DNA of 64,000 bases from Toxorhynchites rutilus septentrionalis (taxonomy: Eukaryota; Arthropoda; Insecta; Diptera; Culicidae), in the NCBI RefSeq assembly GCF_029784135.1, contig NC_073745.1, positions 41,806,420-41,870,419 of the forward strand, written 5' to 3'. The notes beneath the pieces are model-generated. The model saw only the letters and a program-made list of their open reading frames with translations. It searched no databases and was not told the DNA's origin. The translations under genes and the position numbers were made by a program. Positions 21,841-33,659 of the stretch are shown piece after piece (positions within the stretch are counted from its first letter, which is position 1; the number at the start of each line of letters is the position of its first letter).

Positions 21841-24010
21841 TAAATCATAATAAAATTGAAAATAAATAAGGGAAAATATTTCTAGTGGTTTATAGAAGAA
21901 GCAAACAAACACTTGATAGATTTTTCTGTCTGCATCGTCGATCTAACGCTGGCTTTGTGTGTTTTCTGACGCCATCGTAGTGACAGCACTTAGCCACCAA
22001 AATACCAACGAAATGATTTGAATAACATGCTGTAAATGGGGGCTACCGCTATAGGCATCTCATCTTTGCACGCTTCTCTTTTCTCCCACTCACTTCTTGG
22101 AAAATGACATTGAGAACAACAAACCTTGTAACGAGCAAGAAGCCTCGAAGCCGTGGGAGTTGATCACAACAGTGCGAGGTTCATAACTGCGACTGTATGT
22201 TTTGACAGCTGGAGGGGGGCAACAGGCGACACGTAAATGATATGCTTATACCAGATGCCACCAGATGCTTTCGCTACGATTGTGCTACATTGTTGCAAAG
22301 TAGTAAAAATCAACGATCGGGTGGGATTATCGGTTCATAAGGTAGGAGATTATTGTGACACTTGGGACACTTTCATTAGTCGTGAGTAACGAGGCAGTTG
22401 TCGTTAACAGGATTTGCTGCGGCGGAAGGTATTCCAGTGCCACCACTTTCAGCTGATTTGAATAATGAGCTTTCAACAACTTAATGACACTCATGCATTC
22501 GCTGCCATTGGCCGCGTATCGATGCATTGAAGTTTATCAATGTCAAATGAAGCAGCATCTATCAAGTGGCGTGTTACATATCTATCTCGCATGCCGGAAA
22601 ACCGGAATCGATGCCAATCAATGAAACAACGTCGCCGCGATCCCTTGCAGGACTTTAGATCTTTATCGTCATATTTCACTGGCATCGGCAGAAGATCGCA
22701 TCTGCACGCGACCATCAGGTATGTTTTTCTCGAGTGATTTAGATTATTTAAATTATCTCATTAACATCAAAAATGTAGGTATCCGCTCCAGAGGCCATTT
22801 CGGAGCAACAACCAGTGGCCGGCGTGTCAATCCATACGTGCAATAGTTTGTTTGAGCGTCGATTGAGCAGCTACGATGACCATTATCGGGAAGATCGAAT
22901 CTAATGAATGGACTCAAGGTACCGTTTTCCGCGCTCGATTTGTCATGCGCGAGTGAGTCACACGCGCCTTCGAATGAATATTTATCAACCATGCGAATAC
23001 CTTCCAGTGGTTCAATAAACTGCTGACAACAAATGTAGCTGAATCGCAGCAAAAACATGTAATGAGAATCAAGTCGAACAAAATAGTTAAACGATCCCAT
23101 CCAATAACTTAGCCCTTACACATGTTATCCCGATACCGGCTAACTAAACGTTCGAGATTTTAGTCACGATTTCACACAAAATAAAAAAGCTGCTGCAGCA
23201 TGCCGCAAATTGCGTGAATTCTAGTCATCATCCACCCTGAATACCTGCGAGGTATTATATGGCACTAGTAGTGGCATGAACGAGACGGAACGAGCGAGGG
23301 ATACGCTGTAACAGCATCGGGCATCGCTGGCTGACCAGTTGAACCAATTCGAGCGGTCTCGTGCACAGGTCGAGATTTATGGAATGCTGAAATGTAATCT
23401 CCACCAACAATCTTCCTTGCGGACCGGTTTCATAGGATCTCTTGGATCACGGGTCCACACGAGTTCGACAGGTCATAATATCGTCGGAGCTGACGGGCCG
23501 CTTGGCCCCAGCCAGTGCTGCTTCTTTGCTTCTGCCATGGATGCTTATCTGGCGGCTCGGATCGCTCGTGATCAATCCGATCTCGAGATCTGCGGATGAT
23601 GAGATCTTAACTTGTCGATCGCGCACTCTGCTCCAGGGTTGACTTTCGCTGACAGGCCGAAACTCGTGACGCTGGAATCCGTCGTGCTTCGATTGGCTGC
23701 TGAAGTGTTTTCCGGATTGTGACCAGCAGCTGCCATCGATTGGGTGGAAGGTAATGTCTAATTTATTTGCGCGAAAATTAGTTCCTGCCCGAAAAAAATA
23801 TTTTCGTTTTTTATTAAAATCTAAATTAGTCTCACGACACCTACTTTTAACCAGTTAAGTACGGGGTTGTTGCTTATACAACGAAAAGAGTCGGTTCCGA
23901 AGTTTTCATTAATTCATTAATATTTACGTTGAAGTTTGAAACAACGAATACTATTTCTTGGTATTAAAATATGGACGAAATTCTAAATTTGAATTATCGA
24001 CCTAGGGCTA
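21841..24010. other. Unique-looking DNA, second island
   Basis: No transposon was recognised. From about 22,000 to 23,760 the sequence is richer in G+C than average with CpG sites, and short frames are open on both strands (for example 23339-23599, 86 codons), none with a motif I know. It may be host regulatory or unrecognised exon sequence. Confidence 0.4.
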
Positions 24011-24015
24011 CAAAT

Positions 24016-24789
24016 TCAGCCATTCCATGCCAAACCGATGTAGGTTGTTTTGTTCTTTATCGCAAACCAATAGACCCGATATTTTTATTTTTTTGGTAGG
24101 GTGACCATGCCCATTTTAGAGTCCGAAAAATCGACCTTTTCCCCCTTTTTCCAAAAACGATTTTTTTCAAAAACTCATAACTTTTGAAGTTCTGAGCCGA
24201 TTCAGGTGAACGACATGTCAAATTAAAGCCAATTAGCTATTTTTCTTTGTAAAAATATTATACTTGAAAATATTTTGGATATTGATCTTGTAATTTTTTA
24301 TTGTATTTGTTCTTTATGCTTTACATGGTCTCGGGACCAAGAGCGCTATATATTTATATATTTTTTTCTTGAAAGCTGAGTTTTTTTTACACAATATATC
24401 CAAGAATCAGAAAGGCGTTATTTTTTGTTTTTGAGTTATGATTTCCCAACATTAACCGATAGACCCAAAAATCATTTTTCCCCTTTTTTCCAAAAATGAT
24501 TTTTTTTTAAAATCATGAATTTTAAACTACTACCGATTCAAATCATCGATATACCAATTTGAAGCGAATGAGTTGGTCTTCTTTGGAAAAATGCCATACT
24601 TGCGTATAAATTGAATTCTAGTCTCATAGCTGTAGTCCAGTCGCATAGGAATATTGAACGAAATCTGAAAACATGTTAACTTTGAAAAGTCATGACTCAA
24701 AAACGAGAAAAACACCTTTGCTTTTTTTTCCTCAGCTTTCAAGGAAAAAAATATTTATTTTTGGGCACCCTTGGTCCCGAAATTATTTA
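24016..24789. repeat. Partial copy of the CCATTCCATGCCAAACCGAT element
   Basis: It shares its start (CAGCCATTCCATGCCAAACC, then TTTTGTTCTTTATCGC and TAGGGTGACCAT) with the palindromic element at 36271-39682. Internal GGTCTCGGGACCAAG and a matching inverse near 24770 suggest arms. The right side is next to the mariner derivative at 24792. Confidence 0.6.
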
Positions 24790-24791
24790 TA

Positions 24792-25263
24792 CAGGGTTTT
24801 CCATTTCGGGCTTCCGAAAGTATACAGCCCTGCGCTGACAACCGTTTGACATAGCTATCAACCAAAGCGTCATATCGTTAGTTAAATGTCTGCCATTTTA
24901 CAATATGGATCGTTTTAGCATCGCACAACGTTTTAATTTTGTTAAATTATACTATAAAAATGATGAAAACCCGGCAAATGTTTTTCGAGCATTACGGACG
25001 GATTTGGTCGTCATGGACGGCTTACAGAGCACACAATCGCTAATGTAGTGCGTCCGTCCCATATGTGCCGAAAGGTCATCGAAAATTACCTGTTCTGGAT
25101 CAAGGTGTGCGAGGAAGCCCTAGGTGGACATTTGAATGATGTTGTATTTCACACATAATGGCATAAACCAAACTTTAATTTGAAATAAAAGTTTCATCGA
25201 ATTTCGAATTCTAAGTGTGTTTTATTTCAATTTACTTTCGGAATTTAAAGTTGGAAAACCCTG
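24792..25263 (+). mobile_element. 472-bp deletion derivative of a mariner-like element
   Basis: Terminal repeats CAGGGTTTTCCA...TTCCGAAAG and the inverse CTTTCGGAA...TGGAAAACCCTG, with TA at 24790-24791 and 25264-25265, enclose only the start and end of a transposase gene. It is a natural MITE precursor of a Tc1/mariner family. Confidence 0.88.
24905..25158 (+). pseudogene. mariner-like transposase reduced to its two ends
   Basis: The start gives MDRFSIAQRFNFVKLYYKND, then RALR; after a one-base frameshift FGRHGRLTEHTIANVV follows. This is the N-terminal helix-turn-helix of a widespread insect mariner group (RxxIVKxYYxNxxS...FGRHxRPTExTI). A deletion then joins VIENYLFWIKVCEEALGGHL and NDVVFHT with a TAA at 25156, the usual C-terminus. 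The whole catalytic domain is missing. Confidence 0.85.
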
Positions 25264-25265
25264 TA

Positions 25266-26340
25266 CAATTGAATAAATGTATGTCTGCCTATGAAAATTA
25301 TTTTTTTGTTTTTTCAAAATTCAACACGAACTTCTCGGACAACCCAATATGAGCTATCTTGATTTCTTCCTGATTTTTATTTTCATTTTTTGAAAATATA
25401 GTTGGCAATCCTAGTTTCAATACACACAGTGATGCTACTTTGTTCGCGTCGATTTTCATGCTGTCTGGTGGAGAGTGCTTCTTTATTTTTGCATCACACG
25501 CACGCATTTTTGAGTTTCCAAAGGTAGTTCGAATTGGTTGAGAAAATTACGGGATGTCTTCGAAGATGAGCAATAACACCTTCATTTTTTTTCGAGATAA
25601 AAAGTCAATACTAATATGCGATATACGAAGCGATATCAAAATTAAACTGACCACACAAATCAGGAGCCCCCTCTGCCACTGCACCGGAAATTTTCTTCAA
25701 CAATGGATCGAATTTTTGCTGAACTTTACGCGGTGCGTTGAAGATATTGATGCATTCTGCGGTTCCTTTCTTAGGAAAAGGCAATTCAATTTACCGCCAA
25801 TTCAAATTCTTTGGATTTGTCCAAAAAATATAGCTAGTTGATGGTATCAGAAATATCTGTATTCTCATCCATCACCACTGAATAAAATACAATGTCAGCA
25901 GTTCTTACTTTCAAACTGTCATCATAACCAACCGTAATTGTTCTCTTAACTTTTAACTAATATCGTTTCTGTTTGAACTCCTTCATTACAGTAACAGCTT
26001 CAGCTATAAATCAAACCTTAGGTCCGTATAAAAGTAAATTTAGAACCATTTCTCCTCGAAAACAAGTCCTTCGTGTTCGTTTCGTTCAGTTTTCGTTTTT
26101 TGCTAATGCTGGCTTTCATTTCGCTACAATATACCCAAGACACGCAACTTCAAGCAAAAAAGAAACGATATCCAATAGACATTGAAATGGAAATAAACTC
26201 GACTGTCCTTCAATGGCGAAAGCGCAGCAAAACTCAACTGAATCCTCTCCAAAACTTTCTCTCTCTTTTGGACTCACATTACTGCTCTTTCTCTCTCTCT
26301 CACAATAGACTTCGAAACATTGGGGTACCTACGTATTAAT
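25266..26340. other. Mostly unassigned; includes an inverted mariner end
   Basis: At 25310-25425, inverted, lies TTGGGTTGTCCGAGAAGTTC preceded by AGGATTGCCAACTATATTTT and an AAAATCAGG block, the same arrangement as 3365-3470. The remainder (25,430-26,340) has short open frames without known domains and a CTCTCTCTCTC tract near 26290. Confidence 0.45.
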
Positions 26341-26349
26341 CTCATCGGA

Positions 26350-26770
26350 GCACAGTTTTTACTATGAATTTATTTTTCGTTGCGAGGTCAATGTAATGGA
26401 GGCGAAGTCTCCATAGAACGTGGGTAAAGAACTGAGGCAACCACCAAGCCGCTGAAGTGACGTCAACCGAGTCGGCCGTCGGCTCGGGCAAAATATATGA
26501 ATGATATATTTCAAAGCAAAAATCAAACGGACAAACGTAAAGTACCAGGCAAATGTATACCTTACGACCTAACTAAAGGACTTTCTCCTTTGTTTCAAAT
26601 TAACCGGGGCAATCGGCGAAACACTGTTTTGCTTGCGAGAGGCCGCCGCTTCAGACGGCAGGCCGGCGGCCGATTCGGATCGCGTTACCTCCGCAGTTTG
26701 AGCCTGCATTGGTTCCTCATCCTCGTTATATGGAGACTTCACCCCCTACGAAAAAATAAACACATCATAA
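26350..26770. repeat. Head-to-head copies of the GGCGAAGTCTCC repeat
   Basis: A plus-strand piece (AATGTAATGGAGGCGAAGTC, 26394 onward) is followed by a minus-strand piece (GGAGACTTCACCCCCTAC near 26738, inverse orientation). Both match the interior of the element at 27763-28304 (AATGTAATGGGGACGAAGTC, TTTGAAACA, ATTGCCCGGTTA). Confidence 0.6.
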
Positions 26771-27289
26771 AAATGAGATCCAGTGGCGTTGATACGTAAG
26801 TACCAACATTGGCAGCAGTTACTGCAGTTACCCGCATGGATTAATGTGAGTGTGAGCAGAACAACATCAGAGGCGTGAAAAAGTCCATTAAGCTAAACAA
26901 CAAGAACAACTGCTAAAAGGTTGAATAAGTATAAAAATGGGAAAGAAAACAGACAATGATTAGCTTGGATACACACGGGTAACAAGAATTACTCACAAAG
27001 TTATGTTTATTCAGTTTTATGAAGAAAATTTTAACAATATTCATTCTTGGAAAAAACCATCATTTTTCTAATCAGACTGCAAGCCGCATGAACAAAGCCG
27101 GAGGGCCACATGATGGCCACTACTGTTTTAGGGTATGACATAAAAGAAATCCACTTTTATCGACTTTCTTCATCGATGCATCCCTTGGTTTTGACAGCTG
27201 GTTGTTTACTTCTGACACAAACATAATTTTCCTAGCTGTTTAGTCAACTTTTAGTGCGTAGTGATGTGTTTTTGACGTTTAGGGCCAGT

Positions 27290-27410
27290 GCGGCCCAGCT
27301 GGTCATTCGGAAGCATCAGATGCTCGGCAGCGTGGCCGATCGAGCAGGAAGAGGACCGAAACGTAAGACTGATGCAAGCACGGACATGCTATGATACATG
27401 CTATAGGATG
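27290..27410 (+). pseudogene. Fragment of a Tc1-like transposase N-terminus
   Basis: A frame reading LVIRKHQMLGSVADRAGRGP then KRKT resembles the linker between the two helix-turn-helix motifs of Tc1-type transposases (GSVxxRPGRGRKRKT). About 35 codons remain; no ends were found. Moderate certainty because the match is short. Confidence 0.45.
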
Positions 27411-27417
27411 GCTCATA

Positions 27418-27610
27418 TTAGATAGACCGGAATGTTCGTGCCGATTTTTGGGAAAACAATAACGTCATTTTTATATGCAGACATACATTAGTCAATTTTA
27501 TATGCATAGCTTTGTTTTACGATCATTCGTCATATTTCACGCACCTTAAAATTTTATTCTTTCCAGATATATTTGCTTCTCGTCGATAACTGTTCAATGT
27601 GAATTTTATG
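27418..27610 (-). pseudogene. 3' remnant of the TTGGGTTGTCCG-type mariner
   Basis: GATAGACCGGAATGTTCGTG then CCGATTTTTGGGAA is a decayed mariner end like that at 3448. On the minus strand a degraded C-terminus, RMIVKQSYAYKI, matches KIVKQNYAYKI of the 3447-3685 copy. Confidence 0.6.
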
Positions 27611-27762
27611 CTATCCATAAAGTAAGAAGCTTGTTTCTTAAAGATTTGTTGTATTTGTATGTTATTTGTTGCAAAAATATAACAGAACGTTTATCTTTTA
27701 AATTTTGTTCATTTATTTATTTATTTCAACAATCAACAGGCTGAATCTATTATGCCCTGATG

Positions 27763-28304
27763 GGTGACCGGAATAAATCGCCACAGTAAACAACTGCAAC
27801 AGAAACAACCGCTTAGAAAAAGTGTAGTAGGCTAGAAATATTTGGCGCGGGAAAAACATCATGTGCCTCACATTTCTATTATAAATTTATTCTCTTGTTC
27901 TCGTTTTTCGAAATTTATTCTGAGGACAATGTAATGGGGACGAAGTCCCCATTTGGCGAGGATAAGGAATCGAGGCGGCCCATGCCGCCAAGATGACGCA
28001 ATCCGAGTCCACCGCCGACCCGCCGTCGGAAGCGGCGGTGTCTCGCACGCAAACCTGGGATCCACTGATTGCCCGGTTAGTTTGAAACATAGGATACGAT
28101 CCTTTAGCAATGTCCGACCGAGCTCTAGCGAGCGTCGGACGGTATACGTCTGCCCGGGGCGTTACGTTTGCCTGGGGCGATACGTTTGCCCGGTTAATTC
28201 TTGTTTTGAAATACAATACCGCGCCACAATATTTATAGCCTACTACACATTTTATAAGCGGTGGTTTCTGTTGCAGTCGTTTTCTGTGGCGATTTATTCC
28301 GGGA
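27763..28304. mobile_element. 540-bp element with ~90-bp terminal inverted repeats
   Basis: The arms 27763-27852 and 28212-28304 are inverted copies (CGGAATAAATCGCCACAGTA with CTGTGGCGATTTATTCCGGG; GTGTAGTAGGCTAGAAATAT with ATATTTATAGCCTACTACAC). The GC-rich centre has an 18-bp triplicate TACGTTTGCC(C/T)GGGGCG at 28141-28196 and GCCG-rich palindromes near 28010-28040. Open frames on both strands (up to 155 codons) reflect low stop density in GC-rich DNA and show no domain. Confidence 0.75.
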
Positions 28305-28334
28305 ACCGCCCTGATGATATTCCCTATATAAGTT

Positions 28335-29575
28335 AAAATCAAAGCCGTCTGCAATTCTGTTATTTGTTTAGCTCTACATAATTCTTAATGGACAATATTC
28401 GCTTTATTGTTTCCGCTCCTAATCTATTTTTAAGATAGATAATGTAGAGAATTGATAGATAGAATTGAGAGAAAATTTGACTGACGATAGAATTGAAAGA
28501 AAATTTGACTGCGGCTGAGGAATGTGGAAGAATTAATAAGCACGGTATAAACTCCCGCAGAAGCAAAAAAGTCAGTCTTTTAGTCGTGAATATTTTTTCC
28601 TGAAACTCTTCCTGAATTTTTCTGTAATTGACTGTGGTGATGTCTATTGCAGAAAAATCAGTATACTGAATTTCTCTTAATTCTTTGGAATGAATCTTTA
28701 CTCGGCAAATGAGGAAACCATTTGGAAGAACTTTGGAATGGTTTCTAATTTTGATGTTATTTACTTTGAACCTGAAAGTCGAATAAAAGTACTTATAAAA
28801 TAAAAAAGTCACGGGAGGGTTGAGTCCGAGACACGACCGCATAGTTGACGTAGTATTCCGTTAGGACATCTGTTGATTTTGGATATGTTTGAAGAATTAC
28901 ATGGTTATACTCTTCGATAATGATTTGGTGGCCCTGAAAAAGGGCCGTTTTGTTTGGTTGTTGTGTATTGTTTGTTCACTCCACCAGTGTTTACCGAGTG
29001 ATGATGACAGAAGGATGGTAAACAGCCGTTGGATGGTGCGTATCAGATAAAAGATACCGAAGTGAAACGAGATATGATGAAAAACTAGACGAGATGTCTC
29101 CTGTGATATGTATGAATGAAATAAAGAAAAAGAAACTCACTCACCAATGTAATATAAGATATTAATAATACCGAACACAATTATCAATTCTTCTCATCAG
29201 TGAAAACATGTTACATATTTGAAATGGAAAAGGTAATTTTCTTTTATATTTTTTACTTTATGAGTGTTTATTCAACCCAATGCGAATTTTAATTGGACTA
29301 ACAACACCTAATTCTATATGTAGAGCATATGGGAAATCACTTTTTTAATATTTCTTCACTTTCCCAATTTTTCACGCCGTATAAACTTTCCTTGGGTAAA
29401 AATGAACACAACAAAACAGACAGCTTAAACCAAACGATCTGTTCTCGAGCGGGAACACCAATTTCAAATGATATTCCCTATATAAGTGTGAATAGCAATT
29501 AAAAGAAAATGTATCTGAAAATTATTTTATATTTTGATGATAAAGTTTTGTGGAAATACCATTAAATATATAGAC
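28335..29575. other. Unassigned stretch with a GACGTAG-family 5' end
   Basis: A 160-codon frame (28360-28842, minus) has no recognised domain and runs into repeat DNA. At 28803-28860 lies GGGTTGAGTCCGAGACACGA, CCGCATAGTTGACGTAG, the 5' end of the GACGTAG family, followed by the stem-loop below. The word ATGATATTCCCTATATAAGT occurs at about 28313 and again at about 29469, so the stretch may include an insertion flanked by a partial duplication. Confidence 0.45.
28915..28946 (-). promoter_or_regulatory. Histone-type 3' stem-loop with downstream purine element
   Basis: Read on the minus strand: ACGGCCCTTTTTCAGGGCCA, then CCAAATCATTATCGAAGAGT. The six-base stem GGCCCT/AGGGCC with an ACC tail closely resembles the metazoan replication-dependent histone 3' stem-loop, though the loop is one base longer than the usual four. 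A GAAGAG purine run about 15 bases downstream is where the U7 snRNA-pairing element would be. No histone coding sequence lies upstream. A degenerate counterpart (GGTCGCCCTGAAATG) occurs in copy B near 43295. Confidence 0.45.
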
Positions 29576-29585
29576 AAACGGTTAC

Positions 29586-30224
29586 CCCGTCCCCTGTCCC
29601 CGTCCGTCGGATATCCCCGTCCGGGATATCTAAGGTAGCCGGGATCCTGATCTTCTGCTTCATCTATACCTGTTCCTCAGAAACGCCGATGTCAACGTTT
29701 AATGATGTTTCCTTCGTTGTGTCCCCGTTTCATATCCCTCCTATCCGATCGATAAACTTTTACTTAGTCGCGGCAATACATACACACACTCTTTACAGAT
29801 GCACGGGCCAAAGGTTGTGCAGTCCACTGATTATTCAACAAGAGCCAAAGGTTGTACCGCTCATGACAACTCTACACGAACTGATGATTGCGCCGGCTAG
29901 TGACCATTCTATCCTGGATTTCTCGAGTAGAGAAAGACGCACCACGCTAGATATGAGGTACAGACTAGGGGGGCGTTGCTGATTAATGGTCAGCTGCATC
30001 CCAATAGGAAGTATCCCGTGTCGGGCACACGTATAGAGCATCGAAGACTGCAACATACCAATTATGAGAACACTTGTAATACTAACCTCGAGCCAACCGC
30101 GAGTAATCGGTTACATATTACTAACATAGTTGTAAGACAAAAATTGTCAAAATATTGGACTCCCGGCCCCGTCAGGCTAACGCCACATGTGCCTTAATAA
30201 AAAATATATTTTGGTAAAAAAAAA
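29586..30224 (+). mobile_element. 5'-truncated jockey-type non-LTR element, 3' UTR only
   Basis: It ends CTCCCGGCCCCGTCAGGCTA, then ACGCCACATGTGCCTTAATA and an A tail, a 3' end I associate with mosquito jockey-clade elements. A 10-base duplication AAACGGTTAC flanks it at 29576-29585 and 30225-30234, proving target-primed insertion. No reverse transcriptase remains; internal short frames are not genes. Confidence 0.8.
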
Positions 30225-30429
30225 AAACGGTTACGTCAGGACTTTTTTTCGCATTTAAAAAACATTATTTAAAAATTTTCAAATATTTCAAACATTCTAA
30301 GCATTCAAAAAACATCAAGTAATCATTTTTAATCAGATTTTTTTTATGTTTTTCTGACAGTTCTCATTTCTAACCAAGAAAACTTTGTTTGTTTGATCCC
30401 AGTATAATTATTACGAATGATCTTCAATA

Positions 30430-30565
30430 AAGTAAAAAGTACAAAAATCAGGAAAAATCAGGACCGTTTTAGAAAAACCAGGCTAAATTGAGTGTTTGTC
30501 TGGATATGAGAGAACGTGTCATGGAGTCTGGGAAATCCTGAAAAATCAGGAAAGTTGGCATCCTT
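30430..30565. repeat. Second copy of the ATCAGGAAAAATCAGGA repeat
   Basis: It matches 6045-6190 over about 135 bases in the same orientation. See that entry for the shared motifs. Confidence 0.6.
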
Positions 30566-30589
30566 GGCCATACCCTTAAAGTACCCATT

Positions 30590-33465
30590 AAGGAACAAAA
30601 TTTTTTTTATTTTTCTAAATCAATCATACTGAAATGACAAAATGATCTACTAATTACCTACTTTTACGTAGAGTCAATACTATACGATACGAAAAAGTTT
30701 AAAAAAAAAAAACTTTTAATATTGAAACACTTTTGCGGGTGAATTTTTTTGCGCCCATCAGTGTATGTGTTTGTTCGCTTCAATTTTTGCAGGATTTTTC
30801 GGAACAAAATATACTGTGAGCTCTTGAGTAATAGTACATTAATAGGTTTAAAAGAGCGAATAGTTCATAATTCGTTACAAAACTATGATAAACAACTCAG
30901 GTTACGTGTAAATAAAGGATGTGAAAGAAAAAACAGGAATGTTAAAACCAATCATTGTTAAATAAATATAATATGAGAAAATGAAAACATTGTAAATAGA
31001 ACAACAATGTAAATATTAACGCAAATGTGAAATAGGTAAATCATGAATAAACATTTACAAAATGTGCATCGATATTTTTCTGATATGTCATGTAAAATTA
31101 AATTATTTTTCATTTAAAAATATTGAAACAAGTAGTCGTTGCAGACCATTGCGCTGATGAACCTAATAAAACGATTTTACGTATTTTTTTTTACAAAATA
31201 AAGTATTTCCGGAAGTTTTTCTACATTCTAGCAACTAGATAAAACTGGATCGAAAGATTTATAATTTACGGAGTGAGTCAAGGCTTTGTTGGAACTTAAC
31301 TTAAGTCGAAAATCAATATTTCTACGATTCAAAGACTTACCCAACCCGACCACAATTATTTTCGCTGTTCCAGCATAATTCGTTAAGTATGGAATGCAAA
31401 TCTTTTTTGATAAACTTGAGTATTTAATGAAATTTAGAATTTCTACAGAAAGAATCATTTATTTATGAAGCATATTGGTTTAATCGGTTCCTTGTAACAT
31501 TCGTGGAAATATTCCAGTTTGACGATTTCCAATAGTCAATATTTGTTCGTTTCGACAAAATTTTTTCACTGATACAAAATTTCGGGAAGCTCAAATAAAA
31601 GTTCATTCCTGATGACAGTGTGTAGGCCTGACAATAAAATACTCCGGTGAAAAAGGTTCCATCGAAAATTCGTTAAATCCGACGAATGCATCCAGAGAGG
31701 AGCTGCCTAGCAGGATAACATGAACATCGAGCTGCTACTGATGATCGTCGAATTGTTCCACCGATTGGCGGCTTTTAATGACGCGGATAAAAGGTCGATA
31801 AATCAGTGCGGCAATAAATCTGTCGAGTCGCGTACCTCAGAACATGTGTTCCGAATTGCTTCTAGGAAATGGCGGTCTGCTGCCCAGTTCTGTTCCCGCG
31901 GGCCGCTGATTCTGGTGGGGTAACCCTTTTCTTTCTCGTGCCGTAATCGAGTGCTATTAGCAATATTTTACGTTAATCAAGTGAGGTAAAATTATCCATA
32001 AATCATTCCAATTTACGACGGGTGTAATTGATTATTTAATTATCACTGGCCGTTAGCAACTGAATTATCGGGACTGATTTATTGTCGTTTGATTTGGCTC
32101 GACCAGCTCGACAAGAGCCACGAACCAATTTAGAGCCGGGCAGACTGTTTGGTTGGTACGCTACAGGTTACAAATTGTGCACGTGCGGATTTTGAGATAA
32201 CTGCGCTGGGTACCCAAAGGAACCATCAGATCCGCGCAGGTTTTGTGGCAAGTTTGTGCAATAAGGCACGGACTCGATCGTAGCAAATTGTGTTGACGTC
32301 TATTTTTAGAACCATTTCGCTCTCAAATTTCGCCTAAAGTGCTTTCCGCTGCTGCGTCATTGTAAACTACGGCAAATGATGCCAACATCTGTGGGTGAGG
32401 CTTACTTTCGCCCATTGCACGCATAATCTCGTCTTCTTCGTTGTGTAACTTGAACCCACCAAAGAATGAACCATTTTTGTCGTGTCGGCCAACGATTATA
32501 TTTGTATTTATTGACAAATCTTACATGTTTCCATTAGCGAAGCTAGGGTAGGTTTCAAATTAAATTAGCTTGTCCTGTTTGCTGGCACACGAGCACCGGT
32601 GACGTCGGCCACATGATGGGAACCATAGCCCAACCGAGAAATCTAATGAGTTTAAAATACGCTCGTGATTAAGTCGTGTAATTGGTGCTGCACTGAAATG
32701 CTTTACCCAGCAACACAAACAGACGCACACGGAGCCTTCGGGGAGGTATTCTAAGCCCGATGTGGCAAAGTGAGATGATAGCCGTTTGACATCTGTAAGG
32801 TACCACTGCTCCGATCGGAGAGTATCATTTCTCTGCCCGTTTATGGGTCCGCCCGGCCTCCGGGTAATCGCATTTGTGTCAGCCACAGTACCATTTGATC
32901 CACGCGTAGCTGGATGGTTTTCGTTTGCTTGGGGCGGGAAATTAATGTAACGATATCGGAATGTGCTTGCTCGTACGGAACTCGAGCTACTCTAATGCTA
33001 ATGTGATTTACCGCGACGCCCGACAGTATTTCGATCGGATCAAATGAGTTTTAGTGTGTGATAAAGTAGATAGACTCGGGGGTTTGCGCAATCGCAATCG
33101 CATATGTACTCACCGGTATCTCGGAACCTATCGGTACATTTATCAGCCTTGTAAGTTGTTTATGCCGGTAATGTATCTTTATGAAATGACTAATCTGAGC
33201 ATGAGATTTTCAAACACAGATCGTAATGACTGGCACAGCGAAGCATTATGGTGTTTCTGTTTGGAAATGGTTTTTGCGAGGCACGATATCATTCGTAATA
33301 CAAATCAGTATAATCGTCTTGAGCTTTGGCACAGAAAAATATAAATTAAAAATATTTTACGTGGATGTTTCTCTCGTTATCTGTTCAATATGCTCAGTAT
33401 GAAAGTCCTAGAAAACTTGAATGTCTCTGTTGAAAAAGGCCGAAACACGAACTGCTTTGCTGCTA
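30590..33465. other. Unique-looking DNA, third island
   Basis: No transposon was recognised. From about 31,640 to 33,060 the sequence is less AT-rich, with TAAT-core clusters (GTGTAATTGATTATTTAATT near 32020). Short frames on both strands (such as 32560-32886, 108 codons, minus) show no known motif. Candidate host regulatory DNA, by inference. Confidence 0.4.
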
Positions 33466-33659
33466 CAATAGAACCCCGATAATCCGAGAAATAGTCTGAC
33501 GAGGTCATCGCGAATAAAATCACGGATAACGCGATAATGTACTAAAAATGAGGTGCAAATACAAAAAACAGATATTTCAACATGAAAACTTTGTTTTATC
33601 AATACAGAAATCATTAAACTATTCATCTGTCGTATGTCGTATACACCAGTGGTCAGATA

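Noticed and set aside
27887..28354. 155-codon and 127-codon overlapping frames
   Set aside because: They span the inverted repeats and GC-rich core of a small TIR element; low stop density explains them.
28360..28842. 160-codon minus-strand open frame
   Set aside because: Runs into a GACGTAG-family end, has no recognisable motif and no exon signals.
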